NCBI RefSeq assembly: GCF_010093815.1
Contig: NW_022985549.1
Span: 434,001-498,000 of the forward strand
Origin: Pseudovirgaria hyperparasitica
Taxonomy: Eukaryota; Ascomycota; Dothideomycetes; Acrospermales; Acrospermaceae
Direction: 5' to 3'
DNA: 64,000 nt
Shown: in pieces, positions 34,381-44,267 of the stretch
How the letters are laid out: the number at the start of each line of letters is the position of its first letter
How positions within the stretch are numbered: the first letter of the stretch is position 1
Translations under genes and position numbers: made by a program
Notes under the pieces: generated by a model
What the model was told of the DNA's origin: nothing
Database searches by the model: none
What the model saw: only the letters and a program-made list of their open reading frames with translations

Positions 34381-35214
34381 TCAGGCACTCTTCTCCCCAT
34401 CGTTTAGTGCTTTCATCAGGACATCCGTAGTACATGGGCTCCATCCATACGCAACACATCGTAAGTGAGATTCACTCAGACCCGAAGCCGGCTGATCTGT
34501 CTGCCACAGGAACTCGACGTCCTTTCTTTCTGGGAGTCTCCCCCTGTTCTTCTCCTTCATAATGCCCTCCAGTACTCCCTGTCGCACAATAGCCATATCC
34601 CTCTCAGCTGGCACACTCTCATCCATCAATACATTCGCCAACTTCTTCCCCTTTGCCAGTCCTGCATATTTCTCGGCCCAGACCAGCGCCTCCTCATCGG
34701 CCAAGTCCTCAATAAGCGGCAAGTAGGCCTCTACAACATCTTTCTTGAGTAAAGGGAAAGTGGGCTCAGAATCCTTTGCAGACGGATATGTGACATCCAG
34801 CCATTCGCGGAAGACCTTCTGCGCTGCCTTCATGTCAGATGAAGTGGAGATATGTGGATGGTGCGTAGCGCGGTGGTACATCGTATTGATCGTCTGGTAC
34901 TGATAAAGAAGACTGCGTTTTGAAACCAAGGATATAGTTTCGTGGGCTTTAGCGGCGTCTTTGAAGCCTGTCCCGTGGATTGTTGTGGATGGGTTGTCAT
35001 CAGTGTAGAGGTGAGACGCTTTAGGGTCCTTGGCTTTTGGAGTTGGTTTCTTTATTGTGGACGGCTCTTCTTCCTTTTTCTCATCTGTTTGAGAGGCATC
35101 TTTTTTGCCACCTTGGCTCTTGTGAGAAGCTTTTTGTTTGCTTTGCGAAGGTTTTGAGTATGGCTTTGTCTTGGCGGCCGCCGATAGCCCAGATGAGCGG
35201 GTGGCGCGAGGCAT
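34381..35214 (-). CDS. Hypothetical protein with basic disordered N-terminus, 277 aa
   Basis: Intronless. The start is the ATG of MPRATRSSGLSAAAK; codons upstream in the same frame lack an ATG. Residues 1-75 are Lys/Ser/Pro-rich and disordered (GGKKDASQTDEKKEEEP), suggesting a nuclear or nucleic-acid-related protein. Residues 80-277 look folded and mostly helical: SLLYQYQTINTMYHRATHHP, KVFREWLDVTYP, LKKDVVEAYLPLIEDLADEE and ESHLRCVAYGWSP near the end. The well-formed hydrophobic pattern and codon use support a real gene. I do not recognise the family and assign no function. Confidence 0.78.
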   Translation of the reverse strand: MPRATRSSGLSAAAKTKPYSKPSQSKQKASHKSQGGKKDASQTDEKKEEEPSTIKKPTPKAKDPKASHLYTDDNPSTTIHGTGFKDAAKAHETISLVSKRSLLYQYQTINTMYHRATHHPHISTSSDMKAAQKVFREWLDVTYPSAKDSEPTFPLLKKDVVEAYLPLIEDLADEEALVWAEKYAGLAKGKKLANVLMDESVPAERDMAIVRQGVLEGIMKEKNRGRLPERKDVEFLWQTDQPASGLSESHLRCVAYGWSPCTTDVLMKALNDGEKSA

Positions 35215-35888
35215 CGTGCAGAGAGAAATCACATGGAAAGTTTGGCTTGTACGACTGGGAAAGATAATTAGCTTAAGGCACAATATAATGTCCTGCTAGG
35301 TTGTAACTGAGTGGAGCTTGACATTGGCCATGCAGCAGTCGCTCCATGACGTCAGACACGAATAGTCCGAGCGGCCGCAAGCAGCTGCACCTAAGTAGAA
35401 ATGCCAAACCTCCACCGTCAAACTGAAAAGAAGCAGATATTTTGCGACTGTATTACAAATCGTAAACAAACTGTCAATTCAATCGCGTGCAAGTATAGAG
35501 TAATTGCTCAGCAGACTGACAAAGATAGAACGAAAGATTTCAGATGTCTTATACTCAGTCCAGGTCCCGACATATCCCGTCCCTGTATTTTTGGAAGGAT
35601 TGACTGCTTATATACTTGACCAAGTGCACATATGGATGCAGGTGTCGAGTTTCACTACATTCGTTGTTTACATGTACCCTGATAAGCAGCTATTTACCTC
35701 ATCAGGCATAGCGTCTACTTGTCCTCGGTTAATGGTCCGTTGGATCTTCAGAGCTTTGCGTCATCTATAGATAATGGCATGCATGGGTTAGGGATAGTCA
35801 TAGGACGTCATATTCCCATGAGTTCTTCCCAGTGCCTCATCTTTTCACACCCACTGTTGTCAAGACTCTAGACAATACGCCCCTCACA
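35215..35888. promoter_or_regulatory. Divergent intergenic region
   Basis: 674 bp between the starts of the unknown gene (minus) and the MAPEG gene (plus), so it must contain both promoters. A pair of GCGGCCGC-like G/C patches occurs near 35170-35180 (inside the gene) and 35372-35378. No TATA box or named site can be supported. Confidence 0.4.
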
Positions 35889-36555
35889 ATGTCAGTCGAG
35901 AAGAAAGCAGACACAATCAAGCAAAAAGCTGCCGATGATGGGGTCGCCAACCCGTCCGGTGCAGCTGTTGCAGGCTTCGCTGGTCTGTACCTTGCATTCA
36001 TTCCAGTAACGTAAGTCTATTATTATTCACCATATAATATGATACATCCTGATCATCAACAGGAACTACCTCGCATCTACCGGAGCCCTCGAATCCTTTG
36101 TTCAAGGTACAGCGCGTCTCATTCCTGGCTTTAGTAACACCCTGACTTCCGACCGCACCATCCCCGCTCTCTCAGCCCTATACATGTTTCTCACATTTGG
36201 AGCCACTGGCGCCGTCAGTGCTGCTGGCCAGGCGATGTCGAGGTCGGAAGGTCTTGACAATAATCACCCACGTCAGCACCTCAACGATATGAGAGGTCTG
36301 CCGTTGCGCATGCGCTCTGCTCATTTGGGACTACTGGAGAACTTTGCGGGATATGCTCTTGCAGCAGCACTTACGCAGAGCCTAGCGCCGGGAAATAAGG
36401 AGCTAATCAACTTACTTGGGCTGCATGTGTTGTTAAAGTTGGGTGTTTACTATCCAGCATACCTTTTGAACATTGGTCCGCCTAGAACTTTTGCGCATGT
36501 TATTGCTACATCGAGTATAGTCAGTGCCCTCTGGAAGCTGGCTGCTGGTGCGTAG
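35889..36555 (+). CDS. MAPEG family membrane protein, 204 aa
   Basis: Exons 35889-36010 and 36063-36555, intron 52 bp. The ATG of MSVEKKADT has an A at -3 (CACAATG) and is preferred over the upstream in-frame ATG at 35832. Four hydrophobic segments: GAAVAGFAGLYLAFIPVT, ALYMFLTFGATGAVSAAG, LLENFAGYALAAALTQ and LLGLHVLLKLGVYYPAYLL; the last two contain the MAPEG pattern (ENF.gyalAA, then R/K..Y..aYl). MAPEG proteins in eicosanoid and glutathione metabolism are trimeric ER or outer-membrane enzymes; fungal paralogues like this one are uncharacterised. The HLGLLENF stretch matches the usual glutathione-binding helix region loosely. Confidence 0.85.
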
Positions 36556-37071
36556 GCTTAGTATGAATATGATAAGTAACTACACCATTGATGTTAACAC
36601 ATGACGGTATATACACACACGGAATGTGCAATGTAAAGCATCAGTAGCAATGTCAATCCCCTTTGATGAGCATTGACTCTTGTCATATGACTGCCAATAA
36701 CACTGTCAATGTCATTATATAAATGTATGGAACATAAGCGAGCACAGCGTAACGTAATCATGTGACTTATTCAATATCGTATAATTATGTTCACGCCAAT
36801 TCGTAGTCGGAATAGTGCTGACAGATTCGAGCTATGAAGTGAGCACTTAGTAACAACCCCATGGTATCATCCTCATACCAACACCAACCTAATACTAGTC
36901 GGTTTCGGTTTCGGATTAGAATGAATTACCCAATTCAGGAAAACTTCGCGAAGCTAGTCATATTATTTCTACCTATACCCACGAGTATGCCCGTGCCTTT
37001 CACCGTTTTATTCCATTCATGGTTCATCATCAAACGGCTTTGTATTGAGACATATTCAGACTTGACTAACC
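36556..37071. other. Intergenic interval
   Basis: 516 bp between the MAPEG stop and the thioesterase-like start, same strand. AT-rich first half; nothing identifiable. Confidence 0.4.
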
Positions 37072-38073
37072 ATGTCAAACCTCCTCAAGGACCGTTTAGA
37101 TCTTCAACAACAATCTCCACACACATACACCGCAGCATGGCACGATGACTACAGCGCTGGGCCGTCCGTACATGGTGGCTCCATAGCAGCCATCATCCAC
37201 GCCGCAGCTTCCCTCCATCTCAGAAGTACCCTCTCCTCCTTTGATCAACCAGACGTACATACTATGCACGTTGAATTCCTCCGTCTAGGCGCACACGAAC
37301 CTTTCACCATCAGCATAACCGACACCAAAACAGGCCGCGGCACCAATTTCCTCCAAGTACACGTCTTGCAAGCCAAAATCCTCCGAGCAATTGCTTCAAT
37401 CACATCCACAAACTTTGACATATCTTTTGGACCCACCAAAAGGTCTGAAGCCGCGCTACACCCGCCACTCACGCCCATCCCGGACTTCGAAAAAGTTGCT
37501 GCAAATGAAGTCGAAGCGAATTGGCTCCCAGGCTGCTACACCAGTGAAGTTGTCGGGCTTAGTAATCGCATCCATACCCTTTACCCGCGACTCGGCTTTC
37601 CAATCACCGGCGTGCATGATATGTGGATGTCATTCGCCGACCCTGAACGTATTACATCGACACATCTAGCGCTACAGTGTGATATGCAGCCCTCCTTGTC
37701 CGATACCATGCGACGAACTGGGAGTATTTTCGACGCGCATCGAATTCATGAGACATTTGCGACCGGTGCGCGAGAAAATCCTGGACTTGAGGTGCGGTAT
37801 GAATTAAAGATGGAGGAGGCTAAGAGGGCGGAGACGTGGATGAGTACTTTGACCCTGGACGCGGAGTACAAGAGGAGAGTTGGGGATGAAGGGCTGAGAT
37901 GGGTTCGTTGTAGAACCGTGGTGGACGGACTGAGGGAAGGGAGGATGGATATGAGTGTGACTTTGGGCGATGAGAGCGGAGAGACAGTGGTGTTGGCGAG
38001 GCAGGCTGTACTAGTACTCGATACGAAGAGGAGGTTCAAGGGCAAGGAAAGAGTGCAAGAGGGGAAATTATGA
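37072..38073 (+). CDS. Double-hotdog thioesterase-like superfamily protein, 333 aa
   Basis: Intronless. N-terminal hotdog: WHDDYSAGPSVHGGSIAAIIHAAA is the typical fungal thioesterase-like start (GP..HGG followed by a long central helix), with DVHTMHVEFLRLG as the next strand and TGRGTNFLQVHVLQ after it. The second hotdog follows from about residue 165 (GVHDMWMSFADPERITSTHLA). Relatives are acyl-CoA thioesterase II-like proteins, often of unknown substrate, and some sit in metabolite clusters, but no cluster is visible here. The C-terminal third is charged. Convergent with the MACPF gene (192 bp between stops). Codon ends switch from C-rich to G-rich near 37770. Confidence 0.86.
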   Translation: MSNLLKDRLDLQQQSPHTYTAAWHDDYSAGPSVHGGSIAAIIHAAASLHLRSTLSSFDQPDVHTMHVEFLRLGAHEPFTISITDTKTGRGTNFLQVHVLQAKILRAIASITSTNFDISFGPTKRSEAALHPPLTPIPDFEKVAANEVEANWLPGCYTSEVVGLSNRIHTLYPRLGFPITGVHDMWMSFADPERITSTHLALQCDMQPSLSDTMRRTGSIFDAHRIHETFATGARENPGLEVRYELKMEEAKRAETWMSTLTLDAEYKRRVGDEGLRWVRCRTVVDGLREGRMDMSVTLGDESGETVVLARQAVLVLDTKRRFKGKERVQEGKL

Positions 38074-38265
38074 TGTGAGGATGTCAGGGGCGGCTTGGTC
38101 GAATACAATCGTCAATCATAGGGTAGAGCATAGACAGTCCTCAAACATAAGCGATACACTAGAGTTTGACATGAGAAATCAGTATTAATAGGTTTGAATT
38201 CAAATACTACAAAATAACAGAAAGTAAAGCCGATCAACCTAACTAGGCCTTGTTCCATTGCTCTC

Positions 38266-41200
38266 CTATTTGTCGTCATCATTGCCGAAATCCTGGTCAA
38301 GCTTATCAATCGAACTGAAGAGGGTGACATCAAATGTTTTGTCCTTGTCAAAAACTGACCCTGATCTGGAGGCACTAAGCTGATTTGACAGTTTTTGTAT
38401 TGTGTCCAGGGAACCCCCAGTGGATTCAATTTTGACTTTGAGAAGCAGAAGCGCCACTTGTGCCTCGGTTGCGAGCATCAGAGCAGCTTCTTGAAGTGGG
38501 GGATCGACCTTGTTGATAGTCTTTACCTCTCCACTTATAGGAAGCATGTTGATTGGGCTCAGGTAAAGACCTCTGGATAAGAAGGTCGAGGCGCGGCGAG
38601 CCGACACCATCTCCTGGAGCACCGTCTCGTTGTTCTTGATACGGTCGCTACCTAGTAGCGAGAATGACACTGACAAATTTGGAGATTTGTCGAGAGCTTC
38701 AGAGATGAAATCACAACCTTCTTGGATCTCACATGGGCTTCTGAATTTCCGAAGCGTTCGCAGTCGGAGCTCATTGAAAATATCTGATTGGTCTGCTTTT
38801 ATGCTGTTCACGGTCCAAAGGCCAATCAGCCAGGATCGAGACCTTACTGAGACGAATGCGTAGTTCCCAATATCATTAGCTGGGCTCTCGAAGTCTGAGC
38901 GTTTCTCTTCTGTCTGTGAGGTCCACTTCAGCATGATAGTGAAGGAGGTTTCGCTCACGCGAAGAGAGTTCAGATATCTCGGGACAATCGAAATATTCAC
39001 TTTGACATTGAGGGTTGTCTGCAAGGCAGCTCGGATCTCACGCTCTACGTCGCGATGGTTAGAGAATACCGTCCATGAAAAGCCCTCTGGCGACACATAT
39101 TCTGTCTGTACGTCGTTCTTCATCTTAATGTTGCCTACGATTTGTCCGGTCTTAGCATCTAGGGCAGTCCCTAGCTCCACTGGTACTGTCAATGGGGCCG
39201 GAGTACCGGTAGTATTTGGCCACTTGACCTGGGGCGGCGTGGCTGACCGCAGGCCTATTGGAGGAATGGCAACAATGCTGGAATCTAGAACTCCAGTTGC
39301 CAAGATGTCTGAGAATAATGTTGGCACATCTTCGTATCCATCAAGTCTGCCTATGAGTACTTCAAGGCTCTGAGGATTCTCGAACTAAAGTACAAGCCAC
39401 GGGTTAGTGTGCTGTTGAGCTGTCTTCGTCATGATGTGAACTCACTTTGATAGGTCGCCAGTTTCGGAAATCATCCAATGAGCGACGCCATTGAGGAGGA
39501 CTATGCGAGTGTCAGTGAAGGCTGTGCCGAGTATTTGGTCCGAAGAGCAAGATATACTTCACAGTATCTCCAGGATTTCCGCCAATGCTCGACCAAACAA
39601 TATACTCAGTAGTGCTCGATGATGATACCCCATTTGCGGTCGTCTCTTTCGTCTCTTTAGCAAATTTTCCATCAATCGAAAACACTTTAGCAATCCCAAG
39701 ACTTGCGTTAACTCCGGTCTTGAAATTTTCCTCATCCTTCTTAGTATCTGCTTCGGAAGTAGTATCCGCTTTGCGACTGTGGAAAAGCCGACCACCCAAG
39801 GTGGTGGTACTGAATGCCATCATGCCTACAAGTCTCAGTGTCAGCTAGGTAGATATTGTTCCAATATGGATCTACGCACCATACTTCTCATAGAACGATA
39901 GCAGATCTTCAAATCTACGTTCTTTCCGAAGCTTTGCAACATCCTCCTCAGCGTCGGGGCTGAGCTTGACGGTCGTCTCGTTGATATTAACCTGAGCCGC
40001 AGGCACGATATGAACTGCTACAAGCTCAGCTTCACTATTCTCATGATTCTCACTCTCTTCATGAGACTTCTGTCTTGAAAACCCGAACTTGGCCCCGACG
40101 TCAACTTGCTTGATCGGAAACGAGGTGCCCAGCTTAAATGATTTTGTGCTCATGCCACTTTCCATACTCCATTTTTCTTCGCTGCTGGTGGTCTTGGCAA
40201 CATTAGTCGTGCTTAATGCTTTTGAATTGCTCCAGAACAAGCCAGCGTGGGTATGTTTGTCGGCTCCACTGTCACGTTTTGTGCTTCCAATTCCAGAGTC
40301 TGGACGTAGAATGAAGACTGCATGCCGTAGCTTTAGTATCTAACATCATTGAAGAAAGCCGTCGATTTACTTACCTGGTCGAGTACTTCTATACACTGGT
40401 GCTGCTGCTTCTGTGACAAAGTTTTCTGTGACTTTTGCAGTAGGAGTTTCCTCCTTAGACTGCTTTTCCGGACCATCAGGAGAGGCCGGTTGCGAAACAT
40501 CTTTTACAGCATCCTTCGACCCATCTGTCGGTGCACCGCCCGAGGGCTTCGATTCAGCCTTAGACGATGCATTGATACTTCTAAGGCGAGAGACTTCGAC
40601 ACTGTTGACTTGAAATCCGTAGAGTAGCTCGTTGCCTTCAACAACCTTGTTCCACTCCACCTCGGTGAGATCACAGGCAGGCCTGTATAGAGTGTATAAG
40701 CAAGCCAGCTTATATGGCGCCCCCGCTCTCATTACGAGCAGCGTAGTAAACTTACCGGTACGCTTTCGCATCGAATTTTTCAACACCAATAGCGGGATCT
40801 AGGTCTCGAGCACCCTTCTCACCTGCAGTCTTCTTCCCAGAGCCGGTTTTTCCTTTCTCGTCAGGGGTCTGAGGCGAAGGACAGAGTAAGTTTTCTAGTG
40901 TGCAAATGTTCAAAGTTGACAAGGGGACTCTTACAGGGGCAGGAAGCCCAATATCTACATCATCAGCCTTGCGGGAGCTAGTATCCCGACTATATTTTCG
41001 GCGCCAGAAAACATGCAGAGCGGAGTCCCCGCTACCAAGTTTCACCTATAGAGGACTTGCTTAGTATGTCAATCAACATGACGTTCAAGACAACTCACGG
41101 CGCTGTTGTCTCGCTTTACATAGTCAGCGAGCGTAGTATGACTACTTATCTCTGCTTTGTCATTATTACTAAGGCAGAAGACTCCGTGGGCAAATCTAAA

Positions 41201-41749
41201 CTGCTTTAGATCTCGATAGTGATCATGGTATGCCGATACTTACTTTGAGCGGAAGGCGGACAGTGGGAGACCTCGGAGTGTTGTTTCCGCATTTCGCGCA
41301 TATGATACTAGTTGATCATGCTGTATGAGAACGCTACTTAGGAACTCTGTCTTCTTATCCCCTACGCTCAACTCTGTCAGGTAGACATCGAAGTCATTGT
41401 CGAAAAATGCTAAATTTATCTTAGAAACCTAAGTGATAGCATTCTAGAGACGCGACTCACATGCAATGTCTTTATCTAGCTTCAGAGGAGTTTGGTCCGG
41501 AGTCTTATCAGTCGCATCGTCGGACTTGTTCTCACTAGTAGATTCATCTCTGCTGGATGGTGTTGTGGTATCTTCGGGTTTAAATGTTTTTAGATCACCT
41601 CCCTCAGTTGAGTCGGACGTAGTTTCCTGGCCTGTCGTAGCTACCGGTGTTGCTGTTGCTGGTACAGCTGCATCTTTGTCTGCCTCTTTGGCAACTTGAA
41701 CGTTCGGAAGCTCCACTGCAGATGCTGGCTGTGACGGGAGAGGAGCCAT
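38266..41749 (-). CDS. MACPF-domain protein, large intracellular fungal type, 1009 aa
   Basis: Nine exons: 41749-41461, 41409-41244, 41195-41099, 41045-40756, 40682-40375, 40317-39880, 39825-39558, 39500-39446 and 39384-38266; introns 48-73 bp, all in phase. No signal peptide. N-terminal 95 residues are acidic and disordered; a beta-rich domain follows (VYLTELSVGD to LHVFWRRKYSR), then a spacer and the MACPF core: WSMESGMSTKSFKLG, FEDLLSFYEKYGMMAFSTTTLGGRL (aligning with the YGTH...GG signature but lacking its T and H), VWSSIGGNPGDTVNPPQWRRSLDDFRNWRPI. After it comes an Ig/other C-terminal region of about 370 residues. MACPF proteins can form membrane pores; large fungal members are mostly of unknown role and leaderless. 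Confidence 0.85.
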
Positions 41750-42571
41750 GGCACGAATCTAAGGCCTTGATAGTCTTGAGGATCAATCATGGTACTAGAC
41801 ATCGACTTGGTTTATAGTATTGACACTATGGAGACAATACTGAAATCGCACGGCCATATATTGTGGCTTAGGATCACACGTCCAGAATTCAATGAAGATT
41901 CTCAATACTTTGGGATAGAACGGGATCTAGACACCGGCATTGCCGATAGACACATTGTAAGCGCCATGACTTAATATTGACTGTCTGATGCATACCGTAA
42001 TATGTGAAAGAGGCTTGCAGACGCCTACGCATGGGGAATGAGTAAGTCGGCCCCAGACTTGAGAATCTGGTACTGGCCAGTCGCCGCCTAGACAGGGGCA
42101 AGCGGGTAGTGGACACGGAGACACTGGTGACGGGAGCTTGGCACGGTTCGAGTGATTCGGGCCGTTTTTAGCAAGTGGGTCGTGCGTCTGGAAGCTACAG
42201 TATTACACCAACCTCGCTTGGCCCCTGAATATGACTAGGCAATGGATCAAGCCCACTTAACAACCGTCCCAAGCAAATGCTTAGCATTTCACAATAGCCA
42301 TTCAATGGGCCTGTGCTTGCATGGAACAGTACTGCAACTTCAAATTTACTGAACACGAGCCATTAAAGACCTTACATTCTAGGGTTCCAATTCCGCCCAA
42401 AACGCGGGCATGCCCTACACCTCTCTTAATGTTCGTTTCACTAGGTAATTCTGTCTCATGTGAATGATTCCACTGACGCACAGCAATTGGTGAACAAAGT
42501 ATATTCTGATTCCCTGGGCCTGCTTCACTATAGACTATATCATGCTCCCTAACATGGAGCTGCTAACGTGC
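41750..42571. other. Intergenic interval
   Basis: 822 bp containing the MACPF promoter. Two short overlapping frames (41889-42124) are not convincing. Nothing else identified. Confidence 0.4.
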
Positions 42572-42954
42572 TCATGCCTTGTAACAACAATTCTGGCCCG
42601 ACTTGCACTTTGGATTCGTCCCGCAGATCCATTTCGGTGGATTGAATTCGTCGTTGCCGCAGCAGTCCTTCATAACATCCGGACATGGCTCTTAGATTCA
42701 TGTTAGCCTAGAGCAAGATATACGATGAAACCATACTCACCCCATGGCTTATAGCAATTAAGCTGGGTGTCCACAAGAATGGTCTGGAGCCCATCACTTT
42801 GGTATGAGGTGCCGTCAAGTGCGGCATTATGAGGTTCGCCTTGTGCTTGAGGATAATTGCCGGTTCGATACTTCACGGAGACCTCTACGAATTCCGCAGA
42901 GATAAGCGGCAGAATAGCTAGAGAAAAGAGAGGAAAGCTGAGAAGGTGCACCAT
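42572..42954 (-). CDS. Small cysteine-rich secreted protein, 110 aa
   Basis: Exons 42954-42741 and 42690-42572; the 50-bp intron (42691-42740) joins NCYKPW to EPCPDVMKDCCGND. Signal peptide MVHLLSFPLFSLAILPLISA with cleavage before EF. The mature part of about 90 residues has eight cysteines concentrated in the last 45: NCYK, PCPD, DCCGN, WICGT, PKCKS and NCCYKA at the very C-terminus. An even count and paired CC motifs suggest four disulfides. Such small secreted cysteine-rich proteins are candidate effectors or antimicrobial proteins in ascomycetes; no known family was recognised. It lies in an AT-rich setting next to the MACPF gene. Confidence 0.82.
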
Positions 42955-43768
42955 AGTGGATGTGTCTTAGGTAGCGAGATAGAAAAGATGGCTGTTACTT
43001 TGTTATCATGCGTGTGAGAGCTTTATGTATTTCCATCAAGGGCTTGCATTCCTATCAAATATTGATCATGCAGCCTTACTAACACATGAAGTCCGGGCTG
43101 AGATCCAGTTCCAGTATAGCCGTTAGCGTCACCAATCATTACTACGTACCATCTCAATCTAGAACAGCCTTGTCGAGTGGCTGCATTTCAAAGCCCCGGA
43201 AACTTATGCTGGACCAATCACATGATGATATTAGGCGAGTAAACACTACGCGAGATAGTGACCAGTTGTATGTACCTCGTGAGTACTTCACCGCATGGGC
43301 CACAGCGGGATTCTAGGCTTGAATTCTAATAGATAAATATGATAGCGTTGGATTGGTAAACAACCCGATTCGAGACCGTATTTTCCGCATTACGTGACAA
43401 AAGAGCTGCAGCAGAGAATTTGTAACTTTGGCACAACGAGCATGGCGCTAACTCTTCTCAGAAATTCCAATTAACTCGCAGAGAAACCCATGGACTGGTG
43501 GAGGAGTTGAGACAACTGTAGGTGTAAGCGACTTGGCGAGTCCGAATGACAATTGTCAAACCGAAATGAGTGATTTGCTGTACTATGCAACTCTCGTGTG
43601 GGGAGCTCTCTAGTTCTCAAATTGTACAATATATAGCATGCTGTTGAAAGACTAGCTCTGACCTTCGTCCCATGACTATAATACTTCTATAAGCATCTCT
43701 ATCCAGCGGATATTCGTACATGAAATATTCCTCGTACATTCTATACTCATACTATACTACAAAACACC
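42955..43768. other. Divergent intergenic region
   Basis: 814 bp between the starts of the cysteine-rich gene (minus) and the papain-fold-like gene (plus). TATATA-containing stretch near 43630 (TACAATATATAGC), about 140 bp before the latter start, could be a TATA element. No gene inside. Confidence 0.45.
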
Positions 43769-44267
43769 ATGGCCGAGAACCCACATAACCCACAAAGCCT
43801 CGGCACGAACTGTACTTTTGTCACAATGTCAGTACTAGCAGGCAAACCCTACAAGGATATGATCAAAGAGCTTGGCTGGATGGATGTAGAAGAAGGCGAG
43901 ATGCAGATTACGTCGGACGATCTTCAGAAGCATATCAAGGCGATCGGAGCAAAATTGAATCGACAAACATAGTGAGTCACCTGAACTATGAAAAATGGTT
44001 GATATCTCATCGTTACTGTTGCGCTGAAATTGTTAAAGTTGGTATGAACTACCAAATGCAGAGCTTGGCGACGCTGGAGTGTTCTTTACGAATCAATGTG
44101 GCATATGGCATCTCGATATGGTGGGTGTGTGGGTCATAACGGGCGCTCAGCTGGACCATGTAATTGTATTTTCGACAAAGGATGGATTTTTAGACTACCA
44201 GGGGAACGTACCCCAGCAGGCGAATGTGCCGGCGGCTGTTCGTAGCGTTTTTGGAATTAGCAAATGA
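43769..44267 (+). CDS. Small papain-fold-like protein (Tox-PL / C39-like), 143 aa
   Basis: Exons 43769-43971 and 44039-44267; intron 67 bp with donor TA/GTGAGT and acceptor TTAAAG/T, which reads LNRQTYWYELPNAELGD across the junction. No signal peptide. A possible catalytic set is visible: Cys15 in GTNCTFVTMSVLAG (NC followed by a helix, as in papain-like and C39 folds), His108 in AQLDHVIVFSTKD, and Asp120 in FLDYQG. The HV.VF...G.FLD.Q pattern resembles the end of bacterial papain-fold (Tox-PL type) domains, which are deamidases or peptidases. The region ITSDDLQKHIKAIGAKLN recalls the C39 helix pair. Family assignment is by motif only and needs structure prediction. Leaderless, so intracellular action or unconventional export. 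Confidence 0.75.
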
